A stretch of 64,000 bases of DNA from Cystobacter fuscus (GTDB taxonomy: Bacteria > Myxococcota > Myxococcia > Myxococcales > Myxococcaceae). Within the stretch, counting starts at the first letter, position 1. Each line of letters begins with the position of its first letter. The notes beneath the pieces are model-generated. The model was not told the DNA's origin. It did no database searches and saw nothing but the letters and a program-made list of their open reading frames with translations. The stretch spans positions 186,001 through 250,000 of the forward strand of contig NZ_CP022098.1 of assembly GCF_002305875.1 (NCBI RefSeq), written 5' to 3'. Made by a program: the position numbers and the translations under genes. Below, piece by piece: positions 43,986 through 52,604 of the stretch.

Positions 43986-44114
43986 ATGAGCCAGACCTCC
44001 GCCCGGCTGCTCGAGGTGCTGTCTCTGTTGCATGCCTCGGCGCGGACGGTCTCCGAGCGAGCGGGACGGCGCCCGGGTCAGGCGTCCGGGATGTTGAGGC
44101 CGTTGTTTCTGTAG
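43986..44114 (+). pseudogene. YafY/DeoR-type regulator, N-terminal fragment
   Basis: The frame begins MSQTSARLLEVLSLLHAS, the hallmark start of YafY-type WYL regulators, which then should read RxxWSGxELAxRLGVSxRTVRRDI. Here a short RTVSERAG piece follows and the frame stops after 42 codons, running into the end of the adjacent gene. The whole WYL domain is missing. It is divergent from the GFA gene with a 109-base spacer. Confidence 0.65.
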
Positions 44115-45076
44115 TCCGTGATCTGACTGTTCATCTGCCAGGTGATGTTGGTCTGCAGGTCAGGGGCGACGTCGGCTTGCGCCAGCGTTGCCAGGCGGAG
44201 GTTGACCCGCCCAACCCCGGCGCCGCCCGCGTTCGGGCTGATCCCCCAGGTAACCTCGGGATCGGGGATCAGCATGCGACAAGCGGCAGCCGTATTCGTA
44301 TTGTTGATCAGGTTGTGCATGGCCTGGCGGCAATCGGCGATCGAGCGGACCGTTCGTCCCCAGCCCTTGTCGAGCGAGTAGGCATAATTGAATCCCATCT
44401 CCTCGACGTTCATGTTCGACCACACCTGGACGTTGCGCAGGTTCGCCGCGCCTCCCCCTGTACGCTCGAAGACCCAGGCGTGACAGCCCAGACGCACGTA
44501 GCAGTACATCCAATTCGTGTTGAGTGTATTCGTGATGTGTGTGCGCGCCACGTCGCGGGTGAGCTGGGTATTGTCGACGTGCTGGGTCCAGAGTGTCTCA
44601 TCGCGGTTGCGGGCGAGCAGGGTCAGCAGCATCGACGCCCAGCCGCCGCAGGAGTTCGCGTACATGTCCCGGGCGCCAATCCATGCATTCCATTTGGGGA
44701 GGGTGACGGCGGGCAGGAGTCCTGGCAGCTCGCTCTGGATGCCTATGTAGGTGTGCACCATGATCCGCTCGACGTCCCAATGATCGTGCGCCTTGGCGTG
44801 GGCCATGGCGACCCGCATCAGCGCGTGGCCGAACTTGCCGAAGTGACCCTCCGTCAACAGGGCCGCGAGCAGCCTGCGCACCCGCTCGTCCCGCCTCTGG
44901 GCCTGCATGTGGTCGCCCTTGGCCATCGTGCTGCCGATACTCAACTGGTTCGAGAGCGTGTTCTTCTCATTGTTGCTCAAGCCGTTGTAGACGCTCTCGA
45001 TGGCTTGCCTGAAATGAGGTGACATCGTCTCCGACAGCCTGTCGAACGTGTCACTGACTCTTCCGAACATGGGCAT
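44078..45076 (-). CDS. uncharacterised protein, possible cysteine-hydrolase fold
   Basis: The 332 residues have no family I recognise and no signal peptide. A helical N-terminal third (RRLLAALLTEGHFGKFGHAL) is followed by NSCGGWASMLLTLL (Cys143) and then LGCHAWVFER (His199) and VQVWSNMNVEEMG. A Cys followed by a His on a strand with an aromatic partner is the arrangement of papain- or transglutaminase-like enzymes, so a catalytic Cys-His pair is possible. The C-terminus has NPNAGGAGVGRVNLRL-like Gly-rich beta sequence. It may be a secreted effector without classic signal. Low certainty. Confidence 0.5.
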   Translation of the reverse strand: MPMFGRVSDTFDRLSETMSPHFRQAIESVYNGLSNNEKNTLSNQLSIGSTMAKGDHMQAQRRDERVRRLLAALLTEGHFGKFGHALMRVAMAHAKAHDHWDVERIMVHTYIGIQSELPGLLPAVTLPKWNAWIGARDMYANSCGGWASMLLTLLARNRDETLWTQHVDNTQLTRDVARTHITNTLNTNWMYCYVRLGCHAWVFERTGGGAANLRNVQVWSNMNVEEMGFNYAYSLDKGWGRTVRSIADCRQAMHNLINNTNTAAACRMLIPDPEVTWGISPNAGGAGVGRVNLRLATLAQADVAPDLQTNITWQMNSQITDYRNNGLNIPDA

Positions 45077-45361
45077 GGGTTTTTCCTCATGCGAGCCACG
45101 GCCTTTCGAGGCGCTCGCCCGTGAGACGCTAGTTCAAGGGCGCATGTGCCTGTCAAGTTGGTCCTTGTTCGACAGGCTCGTGCGTATTCGTGGGGACGCT
45201 GGACGGCAACGAGTTGCAAAGGACTTGTATCTGGGCTTCGACGACAGGCCTCGCTCCGTCTGCGCTCGCGTCATGGCGGAAAACGAGGGAACTATGTCCT
45301 TTCGGGCATGAGCCTGTCGGGAGACAGTAGTGCCATCAAAACGAACACGAGGAGTCCTTCC

Positions 45362-46069
45362 ATGGCGGCGAATCTCGACATTGTCTTTCTTCTCTACCCG
45401 GGCGTGTCCTATCTGGACTTCATGGGGCCGCAGGCGGTGTTCGGCCTGCTGCCGGGCGCGCGGCAGATCTTCGCCTCCGTGGGCGCACAGCCCATCCGCG
45501 AGGGCGCCCTGACGCTCCAACCCCTGACGCGGCTGGAGGACGTGGCGCGGTGTGACGTGTTGTGTGTGCCGGGCGGGCCCATCGGGCGGGCGGTGGAGGA
45601 TCCGGTCTTCATGGAGGGGGTGCGCCGGCTGGCGTCCACGGCGCGGTTCGTCACCTCGGTGTGCACGGGCTCGCTCATCCTGGGCGCGGCGGGGCTGCTG
45701 GAGGGCCGGCGGGCGGCATGCCACTGGGCGGCGCGCGAGCAGCTGAAGCTCTTCGGGGCCATTCCAGACGCGGGGCGCGTGGTGCGGGATGGGCACATCC
45801 TGACGGGCGGCGGTGTCACGGCGGGCATCGACTTCGGTCTGACGCTCGCGGCGGAGCTGGCGGGCCCGGTGGTGGCCCAGGCCATCCAGCTCCTGCTCGA
45901 GTACGCCCCCGCGCCTCCGTTCAACGCCGGGCGTCCCGAGACGGCGCCCGGGGAGGCCCTGGCGCGGATGTCCACGCTCACGCCGGGGGGGGACATTGTT
46001 TTCGACCCGGCGGAGGAGGAGGCCATCGTGCGGCGCGCGGGCGAGGCCCTCCGCGCGAGCCGGGCCTGA
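45362..46069 (+). CDS. DJ-1/PfpI-family protein (isonitrile hydratase-like)
   Basis: The 235 residues contain the N-terminal glutamate-free LYPGVSYLDFMGPQAVFGLL, nucleophile cysteine in VTSVCTGSLILGAAGLL, and TGGGVTAGIDFGLTLAAELAG. These match the InhA/isonitrile hydratase branch of the family, which converts isocyanides to formamides. The start MAANLDI was chosen because family members start with this strand. It is monocistronic, in an interval next to the unknown protein at 44078. Confidence 0.85.
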   Translation: MAANLDIVFLLYPGVSYLDFMGPQAVFGLLPGARQIFASVGAQPIREGALTLQPLTRLEDVARCDVLCVPGGPIGRAVEDPVFMEGVRRLASTARFVTSVCTGSLILGAAGLLEGRRAACHWAAREQLKLFGAIPDAGRVVRDGHILTGGGVTAGIDFGLTLAAELAGPVVAQAIQLLLEYAPAPPFNAGRPETAPGEALARMSTLTPGGDIVFDPAEEEAIVRRAGEALRASRA

Positions 46070-46127
46070 TTTCCCGCCGAAGGATCTCAGGGGTTTCGGC
46101 CAGGCCTCTTCAGTAGAGTACCCGCGC

Positions 46128-46736
46128 ATGAGCGACGATGATTCCCGCAAGCACCTGCTCGCCCGCGTCGAGTGCCTGGTGCGCGGCGGCTTCGAGGGCG
46201 AAGAGGAACTGGTCGAGGAGTTCGAGCAGTGGGTGGAGGACGAGCTGGGCGAGTCCGACAGCGCGCTGGTGGAGACGCTGGAGGCGCACGCCCGGAAGCT
46301 CTTCCAGGAGCAGCGCGTCCGGGAGGCGGGCTGGAGCGAGCCGACGCTGAACGACGCCATCGCCAGCGCCTTCGAGGAGCTGAACGGGCGCGGCATCGTC
46401 GCGATGGAGGACGCGGGCTATACGATGTCCGAGGGCTGGTCCGAGGTGAATGAGGTCGCCAGCAGCCAGGACCCGCTGCCTCGCGGAGCGGTCTTCTACC
46501 ATGGCCAGGACCTGGAGCGAGGCGTCGCGGGCGAGGGGCTGCTGCTGGCCTTCGGCGCCTACGAGGATGACGACGCGAAGCACGAGGCCGCGAGCCTCGC
46601 CATCGGCCGAGAGGCATGCGAGGTGCTCGGACGCCACGGGGTGAGGACGGAGTGGAACGGCTCCGTCGGGGAGCGCATCCAGATTCCTCCCTTCGAGTGG
46701 CGCAAGCGCCAGTGGACCCAGGTGGCCCGCTCCTGA
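46128..46736 (+). CDS. DUF6891-like protein
   Basis: This acidic 202-residue protein has a helical N-terminal half (ALVETLEAHARKLFQEQRV) and a conserved-looking block TLNDAIASAFEELNGRGIVA, MEDAGYTMSEGWSE and RGAVFYHGQDLERGV. I recall these as DUF6891. There is no signal peptide and no catalytic motif is known. Function unknown. It ends about 95 bases before the GH5 gene end, convergently. Confidence 0.65.
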   Translation: MSDDDSRKHLLARVECLVRGGFEGEEELVEEFEQWVEDELGESDSALVETLEAHARKLFQEQRVREAGWSEPTLNDAIASAFEELNGRGIVAMEDAGYTMSEGWSEVNEVASSQDPLPRGAVFYHGQDLERGVAGEGLLLAFGAYEDDDAKHEAASLAIGREACEVLGRHGVRTEWNGSVGERIQIPPFEWRKRQWTQVARS

Positions 46737-46830
46737 CCCCTTGGTGTGGAAGTCGGACCACGGGTCCGCTACCCAGTCCCCGGTTGGGAGCCGTGGCTCG
46801 AGGAGGGACCGGGCGCGGACCCGAGCGCTC

Positions 46831-48723
46831 TCAGTTGGAGCAGAGCACCACCGACGCGTAGTCCGAGAGCCAGCTCCGGCGATGCGCCACCCCGATGATG
46901 TATTGGTTGTCGGCGCACTGTCCCTTGTGCTTGCCCACGCTCCAGTCGCCTCCCGAGAGCGATGCGCGCTGGTCTCCTCCCCAGAAGTCCTTCGCCGACC
47001 TGCCGTTGAGAGGAATTCCACCGGTGTTCTGCTCGCAGAGCAGGCCCGCCAGCTCGATGGTGAACGGGTTCGCCGTGGAGATGCCCACCGCGTAGGAGCC
47101 CGTGGGGCACTCGAACTTGATGCTCTGGTTGGCCCAGTCACCCGGGTAGCGCAGCGGTGAGACCTCCTGGGTGACCGTGTGGTAGCTGCCCGTGCCCTGC
47201 TGCGCGGGAACCGCTCCCGCGTTGGTGCAGAGGATGGAGAAGTTCTCGCTCACCCCCACCACGCGATAGCCTCGCGGACAGCTGAGCTTCGCCTTGCCCG
47301 AGTGCCAGTCGAAATCCAGCGAGTTGTTGTCCACGTAGTAGGTGGAGTCGCCGTCCTTCGTGAGGACGGCCATCGACAGGAAGCGCGTCGCATCCACGGC
47401 GCCCGTCCGCCCGTCCGCCCCGAGCAGTCGGCCCAAGGGACCCGTCCCGAGCCGCCAGTCCCCGTTGCGCACGCCGTTCCAGTCCGGATAGCTCCACAGG
47501 CCGTAGGTCTCGTCCTCCCCCTGCACCGTGTTCTGGATCTTCGCCGCGTTGAAGGCCCAGTAGGCCCAGTCGACGTCCTTGTCGATCAGGTAGTCCGCGA
47601 GGTTGCTGAACCACGCCCGGGTGTTGGCCGCCTGGTCGTTGTAGCCGACGCCGAACTCGCTCATCCAGACCGGCGCGGTGTACGCCTGATTCGCCTCGAG
47701 CACGAAGCCCCACTCCTGGTCCATCGTGCCGTGGAGCGTGGACCTGTCCATGTCGCTGTACTTCGGGCCGCTGCCCAGCGAGCCTCCCGACTGATTCGGC
47801 CCGGTGTAGCCATAGTTGTGCACGGCGTAGACGAGCTTGTCTCCGCGCAACAGGGCGACGGGCCGCTGCCTCACGGGCTTGAGCTGCGGGCGCGAGCCGT
47901 CCAGGAGTCCCCACCAGTTGACCGCCTCGACGACGATGAGCAGGTCCGGGTTCGTGCGCAGCAGCAGGTTGCCCATCGTCTGGGCCGCCATGTGCCAGTC
48001 ATGCTGGTTGCGCATCCCCCAGTTGGGGCTGTCCAGTCCGTCCGGACGCACCTCGTTGCGCAGGTCGGCCCCGGCCACCCACTTGTTGCCCTGGTAGCGC
48101 GTCGCCAGCATCACCCAGTCGTCCTGCCACCGCTGCAGGGCCTGGCTGCTGTCCCAGAAGCCATTGCCATCCCAGCCGCAGCACCACATGGACTTCGTCG
48201 TGTGGTTGTTGAGGATGACCACCAGTCCCTGCCGCGTCAGCTCCGCCACGACGGCGTCGTAGACCTCGAGCGCCGTCTTGTTCAGCAGCTCCGGGTTCTT
48301 CGCGGGGTCGATACACGTGACGCCGTGCTTCTCCAGACACCGCTGCGCCGCGGGCTTGTTGTCGTCCGGGTGCAGCATGTTGTTGGAGAATGGCAGCCGG
48401 ACGGAGTTGAAGCCCAGCGCCTTCATTCCCGTGACGAGGTCCGACAGCTTCTGCTTGTCCAGGCCTCCCACCACCTCGAGCTGATCACTCGCGCCGAACC
48501 AGTTGACGGACTTCAGCTTGAAGCGCTCGCCGCAGCGATCGACGACGTACCGGCCCCGGGTGCTCAGCGGGACGCGCGGGTTGCACGGCGCCGCGGCCAG
48601 CCCGGCGCTTCCGGGGCCTTCGCGGTGGCCTGGCTCGGCGCCGGCCATTCCGGGCCGGGCCAGGGCGGCTGTGCCGCACAGGTGGAACGCCGCCAACATC
48701 AACAGCAGAGGACTGTTCTTCAT
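46831..48723 (-). CDS. secreted glycoside hydrolase family 5 (cellulase-like)
   Basis: The 630 residues have a signal peptide (LLLMLAAFHLCGTAALA). The GH5 barrel is clear: KSVNWFGASDQLEVVGGLD, ILNNHTTKSMWCCGWDGNGF, ADLRNEVRP with the acid/base Glu, HNYGYTGPNQ and WMSEFGVGYND with the nucleophile Glu. The C-terminal 170 residues form a beta-rich module (KLSCPRGYRVVGVSENFSIL, FECPTGSYAVGISTAN) with paired cysteines, perhaps for substrate or surface binding. It is likely an extracellular beta-glucanase used in predation or polymer growth. Confidence 0.92.
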   Translation of the reverse strand: MKNSPLLLMLAAFHLCGTAALARPGMAGAEPGHREGPGSAGLAAAPCNPRVPLSTRGRYVVDRCGERFKLKSVNWFGASDQLEVVGGLDKQKLSDLVTGMKALGFNSVRLPFSNNMLHPDDNKPAAQRCLEKHGVTCIDPAKNPELLNKTALEVYDAVVAELTRQGLVVILNNHTTKSMWCCGWDGNGFWDSSQALQRWQDDWVMLATRYQGNKWVAGADLRNEVRPDGLDSPNWGMRNQHDWHMAAQTMGNLLLRTNPDLLIVVEAVNWWGLLDGSRPQLKPVRQRPVALLRGDKLVYAVHNYGYTGPNQSGGSLGSGPKYSDMDRSTLHGTMDQEWGFVLEANQAYTAPVWMSEFGVGYNDQAANTRAWFSNLADYLIDKDVDWAYWAFNAAKIQNTVQGEDETYGLWSYPDWNGVRNGDWRLGTGPLGRLLGADGRTGAVDATRFLSMAVLTKDGDSTYYVDNNSLDFDWHSGKAKLSCPRGYRVVGVSENFSILCTNAGAVPAQQGTGSYHTVTQEVSPLRYPGDWANQSIKFECPTGSYAVGISTANPFTIELAGLLCEQNTGGIPLNGRSAKDFWGGDQRASLSGGDWSVGKHKGQCADNQYIIGVAHRRSWLSDYASVVLCSN

Positions 48724-48925
48724 CGGGAACGGCTCCTGGTGGGAGGGGAGCCCGGGAGTGAAATCCCGAATACCCCGAGAGTCCAGCCAGAACGTCCGGT
48801 TGGTCGCCCACCAGGGAAGCGCGGAAGGGGCGTTCGACCCCTCGGATTTGGAGCCCGACCGAGCTTCTAGACCTCGGATTTTTCTGGTATTCTGGGATAT
48901 CTCAGTTTGCGTTCCGGAGGAACAG

Positions 48926-49921
48926 ATGCCTGTCAACAGAAGTGGCTCGACCCCCAAGCCCCTCACCCCCGCGACTCCGAGCACCCCGAACAAGGTGGCA
49001 ACGAGCGCTCCGGCGACTCCGAGCACCCCGACCCCGCCGGCTCCTGGGTCGAAGGCCACCAGCCCCAGTTGGAGTCAGGCTCCAGATGGGTTCGGCCAGT
49101 CTCCCAGCCGCGGTTTCCCGCAGGTCCAGGGCCAGAAGTCTCCGCCGCTGCCGTCCATGCAACTGGGGGCCAAGGCCAAGCCCCTGGCCACCGGGTTGAA
49201 CCAGAACAGCTCCCTTCGGCCCAACTCGGCCAACCAGGCGCTCGCGCAACAACACGGTGGGGTCATCACCGCGTGGGTCGAGCAGGGAAGCAATCCTGTC
49301 GTCCAGAAGTCCTCTGAGCACGGCGGCATTTGCAGCGTCATGGTCGAGGACTGGTGCCGCCAGGGATTGAAAGGCCCCGGGGAGGAGCAGCAGTTCCGCA
49401 ACAAGTTGAACTCGAACGACTACGCCTCCTTCGTCCAGGACCAGCGCAACGCCAGCTTCATTCAGCAACAGATGGTCAAGAACGAGCAGTTCATCGTCGC
49501 GAACCAAAACACCACGCTGAGTGGCTCGGCGGTCGGCCTGTACAACACGAACCAGACCTACGATCGGAACAACAACGTTCCCGGACTCACCAGCACTGCA
49601 ACGGTGCCGCCTCGTCCGCTGACGGATCACGCGAGCTTCGCCGGAGAGCTGAAGCAGCAGCTGAACAACAATCAGCCCGCGGATGGCCAAGCAGCCTTCT
49701 ACAAGATGGGCCTGTCGAACGGGTCGGGGGGCCACGCGGTGGGTATCAAGACGGAGAACATGGGGGGACAGCTGCGCCACTCGGTGCTCGATCCCAACAC
49801 TGGCGAGTTCACGAGAATCCCCGACAACCAATTCACCCCGTTCATGAACAAGTACATGGACCAGAATTACGGTAAGGATTACAAGGGCGGGACGTGGGAG
49901 TTGCTCAACCTGAGATCCTAG
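48926..49921 (+). CDS. YopT/C58-like cysteine protease candidate
   Basis: The 331 residues follow GGAGG at 48916. The first 75 residues are a Pro/Thr/Ser-rich disordered leader. The body has HGGICSVMVEDWCRQ with Cys136, then SGGHAVGIKTE with His270 and LRHSVLDPNTGEF with Asp289. This Cys-His-Asp order and the GHAV / DPNxGEF wording are those of the YopT/AvrPphB family of effector proteases. No N-terminal signal is visible, so delivery may use a non-classical route. It could be a predation or polymorphic-toxin-like effector. The adjacent gene at 50010 might be related. Confidence 0.7.
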   Translation: MPVNRSGSTPKPLTPATPSTPNKVATSAPATPSTPTPPAPGSKATSPSWSQAPDGFGQSPSRGFPQVQGQKSPPLPSMQLGAKAKPLATGLNQNSSLRPNSANQALAQQHGGVITAWVEQGSNPVVQKSSEHGGICSVMVEDWCRQGLKGPGEEQQFRNKLNSNDYASFVQDQRNASFIQQQMVKNEQFIVANQNTTLSGSAVGLYNTNQTYDRNNNVPGLTSTATVPPRPLTDHASFAGELKQQLNNNQPADGQAAFYKMGLSNGSGGHAVGIKTENMGGQLRHSVLDPNTGEFTRIPDNQFTPFMNKYMDQNYGKDYKGGTWELLNLRS

Positions 49922-49946
49922 CGGGTGGAGGGTGTCCGGGTGGAGG

Positions 49947-50005
49947 GTGTCAAAGACTTCGTTTCGGTATCGCTTCCCCTACGAGTCGTCTGACACCTTA
50001 TCCGG
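49947..50005. repeat. GTGTCA-bounded repeat, copy 1
   Basis: The roughly 60-base unit starts GTGTCAAAGACTTCG and ends GTCGTCTGACACCTTAT; its ends GGTGTCA/TGACACC are inverted complements. Copy 2 lies at 51019-51077 with about 54 of 60 identical bases. The two copies flank the gene at 50010 in direct orientation. Small mobile or regulatory elements are likely. Confidence 0.7.
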
Positions 50006-50009
50006 GATG

Positions 50010-50819
50010 CTAATGGCGTCCCAACGCCCTGTCCCAGGCCGCCAACTGCATGGTCACCGTGTATTTGTAGGCGCTGGAGACATCCTCGAAGTCTCTCGGG
50101 GAAAGCGCGCAGAGGTGCTCGCGAAGGAAGCCCAGGTCGCTGAGTTCCTCGCGGTGCTTGAATTCGGTGTCCACCTCGACCAAGACAGGAATCACCCGGA
50201 GCACGGCCTCCATGCAATCCTCCTGGGTCGCGCGAGACATGTGCTCCACGGTCAGCGTCAGGTGCTCGCGCACCGAGGCGGAGCCTCCGGGGCACCACGC
50301 CTCCAGCGTCATACCGTAGATGTCCCTCACCAACTCATCCAGCGTGTACTTTCGATCGAACCAGAACGCGTAGCGCGGGCCCTGGAGGACGTCCCAGAAG
50401 CGCAGCAGCGCGGCGAAACGCTTCGCCATTCGTTCCGCGCTCCGTGGCGGGGGAGGGGACACGGCAAGGTGGAGTGCCCCCCATGGGGTGCTCAGGCAGA
50501 AGGACTCGAAGGACTCCTCCATTCGCTGGCGCTCCTCTTTCGGGACGCCGTCATTCAAGCTCATGAAGATGTCGTCGAACAGGTGCACCCGCCAGCGGGG
50601 GTGGGGGGTGATGTCGAACTCGGCTCCCGAGTGCATGATCAGCACCTCGCCGGGTGGCACCTGGAGCATCCGCCGGGGCTGGGTGAAGGCACCCCTCTTG
50701 AGGTACTCCCGGGCCCACCTGCGGCCCTCGGCTCTCACCGCGCGGAGGATGGCGCCTATAGGACCGTGGAGCATCGCTGGAAACTCGAGCACTGGGGATT
50801 GGGACACGGTCATGGCCAT
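50010..50819 (-). CDS. uncharacterised protein between two GTGTCA repeats
   Basis: This 269-residue cytosolic-looking protein has recognisable wording PGEVLIMHSGAEFDITPHPR, RVHLFDDIFMSLNDGVPKEE and RNxxR-free helical C-terminus (EDFEDVSSAYKYT). No known domain. It is convergent with the protease candidate, 88 bases away. The flanking direct repeats suggest that it is part of a small mobile cassette. Confidence 0.5.
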   Translation of the reverse strand: MAMTVSQSPVLEFPAMLHGPIGAILRAVRAEGRRWAREYLKRGAFTQPRRMLQVPPGEVLIMHSGAEFDITPHPRWRVHLFDDIFMSLNDGVPKEERQRMEESFESFCLSTPWGALHLAVSPPPPRSAERMAKRFAALLRFWDVLQGPRYAFWFDRKYTLDELVRDIYGMTLEAWCPGGSASVREHLTLTVEHMSRATQEDCMEAVLRVIPVLVEVDTEFKHREELSDLGFLREHLCALSPRDFEDVSSAYKYTVTMQLAAWDRALGRH

Positions 50820-51146
50820 GGCCCTACCATGGCGGTCACGTACGCCTCAAGCACCAGGCTCCTTTCGATGGCATCAGACACCTGCCGCCCGCTCAATGGC
50901 AGTCCACGGGCAGGTAGACCTGTCCTTGGAAGCCGCTGGGGAGTTCACCCCCTTCATAGGCAGCCCGGAGCGCTTGCTCGGCCATTTCACCGCGCTGTTC
51001 TGCTTCTTTCCCTCGCGGAAGGTGTCAAAGAATTCGTTTCGGTGCCGCATCCCCTACGAGTCGTCTGACACTTTATGCCGGATGGAGGAGGGCAGGCCGT
51101 GGGGGAACTGCGGCTCGGACAAGTGCGGTACTTCATCAGGAGACAT
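50820..51146. other. intergenic region with GTGTCA repeat copy 2
   Basis: No intact gene is seen. A plus-strand stretch near 50905-51020 (VDLSLEAAGEFTPFIG, then LLGHFTALF) looks protein-like and may be a coding relic; the frame then runs into the repeat. Copy 2 of the GTGTCA repeat lies at 51019-51077. After that there is only the downstream flank of hsdM. Confidence 0.45.
51019..51077. repeat. GTGTCA-bounded repeat, copy 2
   Basis: It matches copy 1 with six substitutions and the same orientation; the CCCCTACGAGTCGTCTGACA block is identical. The ends form a GTGTCA/TGACAC inverted pair. It sits about 70 bases beyond the 3' end of hsdM. Confidence 0.7.
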
Positions 51147-52604
51147 TCACGACTCGGGAAGGTAGGTGCGCCTGACACGCTGCAACAGGGCATCCATACG
51201 GCGTGCGGCTTCGTCCCTCCTGTGCTCGGCAGCGGAAATGGCTGCTATCTGCTCATCGGGATCTATCCATACCCGGGTACTCTTCTGTCTCACGTATCGA
51301 GCAATGTTCAGGTTCCATTCATTGCTTCGAATCTCGTCGAGTCGGACGGCACGCGCGAATCCTTCACGATCTTCGAATGACTGAAAGGAAGCAACAACCT
51401 CTTCGATGTCTTGCTGCCGCAGGTGACGCTGCCGCCCCTTGACGATGCCTCCCTGTGAGGCATCCACAAACAAGACCCTGTTCCGTCGCTCGGCGGTCTT
51501 GCCGCGCCGGAGCATGAGCACGATGGGCGGAGTCGCCGTACCATAGAGGATGTTGCCAGGTAGGCCGATGACTGCTTCCACGTGGTCCGCCTCCAACAAG
51601 GCGCGCCGCACGAGTTGCTCGTTTCCTCCTCGAAAAAGAACCCCCTGGGTACTCAGTACGGCAGCCACTCCCCCTTCATCCAATACAGCCATGCAGTGCT
51701 GGATGAATGCATAGCTGGCGTTGTTCTTGGGCGGGATGGGCTCGAACCGGTGAAAGCGATCCTCCTTCGCTTGGTCCGCCCCCCACATCTCCAAATTGAA
51801 AGGAGGATCGGAGATCACCCTGTTGTATTTCAGCAGATGTGCTCCCTCCACCAGCTTTGGCTCACGAAGTACGTCTCCCAGTTCGATGCGAGCATCGAAC
51901 AGTCCGTGCAACAGCATGTTCATGCGGCACAGGGCCCACGCCTCTAGGTTCTTCTCCTGGCCATGCAACTCGAGTGTGCCAGGGAGCGCGGATGGAGCCG
52001 TAGTGCGCGCGGCATGCTCCGCACACGCGACGAGAGCGCCGCCCGTACCGCACGATTGGTCACAAACGCGCATTCCAGCCCGAGGGTTCAGCAAACTGAC
52101 CAACAACCGCGTGATGGATTGGGGCGTGCTGTGCGTGCCCCCCGACAAGTGGTCGACCTCTGCGGCTTTGATGAGCAGCGAACCACTGACCTCACCCAAG
52201 AGATCCATCGGTAGGTGCTCGCCTCCAAGAGAGGGGAGCATTGAAACTCTTGTGATCAACGCTTCCAGCACTTGGTTTCGCTGTTCGGGCCCACCGAGCG
52301 CCGCGCTATCGAAATCAAGACTCGTGAGAACATTCCGGAGCGAGGGGTTCGAATCCTCCAAGACGTGGCAAGCGGTGTTCAGTGCCCTCCCCAGCGCCTG
52401 AGCTTTCTTCTGAAGAAGAGTCCAGCACGCGGACGGAGGCACGGAAAACGGAATACGCTTTTCCTCCGCACCATCGGACAAGAACTTCAGTGTCATGAGC
52501 CTGTGGATGTAGCTCGGGTATTGTGAAGAGGAAACAGAGGCGCGCAACACTCCCACCGCCTCCCAGAGTACTGCCAACACGTCCTCAGTCGTGCTCGCCA
52601 GCAT
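51147..52604 (-). CDS. hsdM: type I restriction-type N6-adenine DNA methyltransferase (HsdM)
   Basis: The 485 residues have an N-terminal helical HsdM domain (YPSYIHRLMTLKFLSDG). SAM motif I is RVCDQSCGTGGALVACAEHA, and motif IV reads SDPPFN in ISDPPFNLEMWGADQ. The C-terminal GVLFRGGNEQLVRRALLE, VIGLPGNILYG and VLFVDASQ are HsdM-typical. It overlaps the HsdS gene by 20 bases. No hsdR lies in the window, so methylation alone or partnership with the Abi protein is possible. Confidence 0.9.
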   Translation of the reverse strand: MLASTTEDVLAVLWEAVGVLRASVSSSQYPSYIHRLMTLKFLSDGAEEKRIPFSVPPSACWTLLQKKAQALGRALNTACHVLEDSNPSLRNVLTSLDFDSAALGGPEQRNQVLEALITRVSMLPSLGGEHLPMDLLGEVSGSLLIKAAEVDHLSGGTHSTPQSITRLLVSLLNPRAGMRVCDQSCGTGGALVACAEHAARTTAPSALPGTLELHGQEKNLEAWALCRMNMLLHGLFDARIELGDVLREPKLVEGAHLLKYNRVISDPPFNLEMWGADQAKEDRFHRFEPIPPKNNASYAFIQHCMAVLDEGGVAAVLSTQGVLFRGGNEQLVRRALLEADHVEAVIGLPGNILYGTATPPIVLMLRRGKTAERRNRVLFVDASQGGIVKGRQRHLRQQDIEEVVASFQSFEDREGFARAVRLDEIRSNEWNLNIARYVRQKSTRVWIDPDEQIAAISAAEHRRDEAARRMDALLQRVRRTYLPES

